Below are positions 63,735-64,000 of a DNA stretch of 64,000 nucleotides, piece after piece. Every line of letters starts with the position of its first letter. The first letter of the stretch is position 1. A program made the translations under genes and the position numbers. This DNA is from Gammaproteobacteria bacterium (GTDB lineage Bacteria; Pseudomonadota; Gammaproteobacteria; Pseudomonadales; Azotimanducaceae), in contig JAPOVY010000103.1 in NCBI GenBank assembly GCA_026707905.1, positions 1 to 64,000 on the forward strand. The letters run 5' to 3'. Below the pieces are notes generated by a model. It searched no databases and was not told the DNA's origin. It saw only the letters and a list, made by a program, of their open reading frames with translations.

Positions 63735-63991
63735 ATGCATACAACACAACTACGTAAAGTAGGGCAGGCGGTCGTGATCGAAGTCCCACCTGAATTGCTA
63801 ACAGCGTTAGATTTCCGTGTCGGATTAACAGTTGCGATTGGGAGTGAAAATTGACGAATAGTCGTTCAGAAACGCGAAAAATCCACTACTCGTTGACCGA
63901 GCTTCTCGAGCAGTGCGACGGGACACCGCTTATAGTCGCTGAGGATCGGCAGTGGCTCGAATCTAGGCGCGTTGGCAAAGAGCTTCTGTAA
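63735..63991 (+). pseudogene. MazE/ChpS-like (SpoVT-AbrB) antitoxin, broken
   Basis: ATG 63735 reads MHTTQLRKVGQAVVIEVPPE, ELLTALDFRVGLTVAIGSEN, then TGA at about 63852-63854 where the family has a glycine codon GGA. The same frame continues RIVVQKRE. After a run of five A bases (about 63880-63884), another frame carries the C-terminal tail, IHYSLTELLEQCDGTPLIVA to TAA at 63989. So one nonsense codon and one homopolymer shift. A toxin gene (mazF-like) would be expected downstream, and the window ends. The full-length tail should end in ESRRVGKELL. Confidence 0.75.
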
Positions 63992-64000
63992 CGACGCACT

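Noticed and set aside
63852..63854. TGA read as selenocysteine because a tRNA-Sec is present
   Set aside because: The family has glycine at this position, there is no SECIS-like hairpin that I can see directly after it, and a frameshift follows. Decay is more likely.

Overview
The window looks like chromosome from a marine, probably gammaproteobacterial, heterotroph. The reasons are a FabY-type ketosynthase, two large TonB-dependent receptors, an alginate-degradation locus (PL6 and PL17 lyases, MFS uptake, GntR regulator), a PQQ-dependent dehydrogenase, a Na+/solute symporter, and moderate GC with many CGA/TCG codons. No 16S or ribosomal marker is present, so the taxonomy is inference.

Layout. 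1-6.9 kb: a minus-strand multidomain acyl-CoA carboxylase runs off the left edge (open from 3211 to 1) and is divergent from moaB, a thiolase and a fabY-like ketosynthase. 7-13.4 kb: a DegT-type aminotransferase, then a tight operon of a DUF2141 protein, a Tat-signal carotenoid oxygenase, a LytS-type kinase and a LytTR regulator, then a VOC protein. 13.4-30.0 kb: a uracil/xanthine (NCS2) permease gene is cut in two, with its first 76 codons at 13436-13663 and its last 408 codons from about 28751. The roughly 15 kb between them is an accessory island with a tyrosine recombinase, a ParB-like protein, lipoproteins and four different secreted HExxH metalloprotease-like genes. Two lipoprotein/metalloprotease units in it are paralogous. 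Several island genes carry stops or frameshifts.

30.2-41 kb: a dead FitAB toxin-antitoxin pair, then the alginate locus. TonB receptor, GntR regulator, PL6 lyase, PL17 lyase and MFS transporter all lie on the minus strand, with two GntR/FadR-like operators upstream of the receptor. The expected flow is import of oligo-alginate by the receptor, cleavage by PL6 and PL17, and uptake of the monosaccharide product by the MFS carrier. 41-64 kb: ordinary metabolic genes (CaiB-type CoA transferase plus TonB receptor, sialidase, MaoC-like proteins, symporter, PQQ dehydrogenase, hydrolases, GST), a selenocysteine tRNA, and damaged GNAT, Fic, nicotinamide phosphoribosyltransferase and MazE-like genes.

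Small accessory genes in this window often contain single-base indels, some in homopolymers, while every long core gene (700-1070 codons) is intact. That pattern favours real decay, but sequencing error cannot be excluded for the homopolymer cases.
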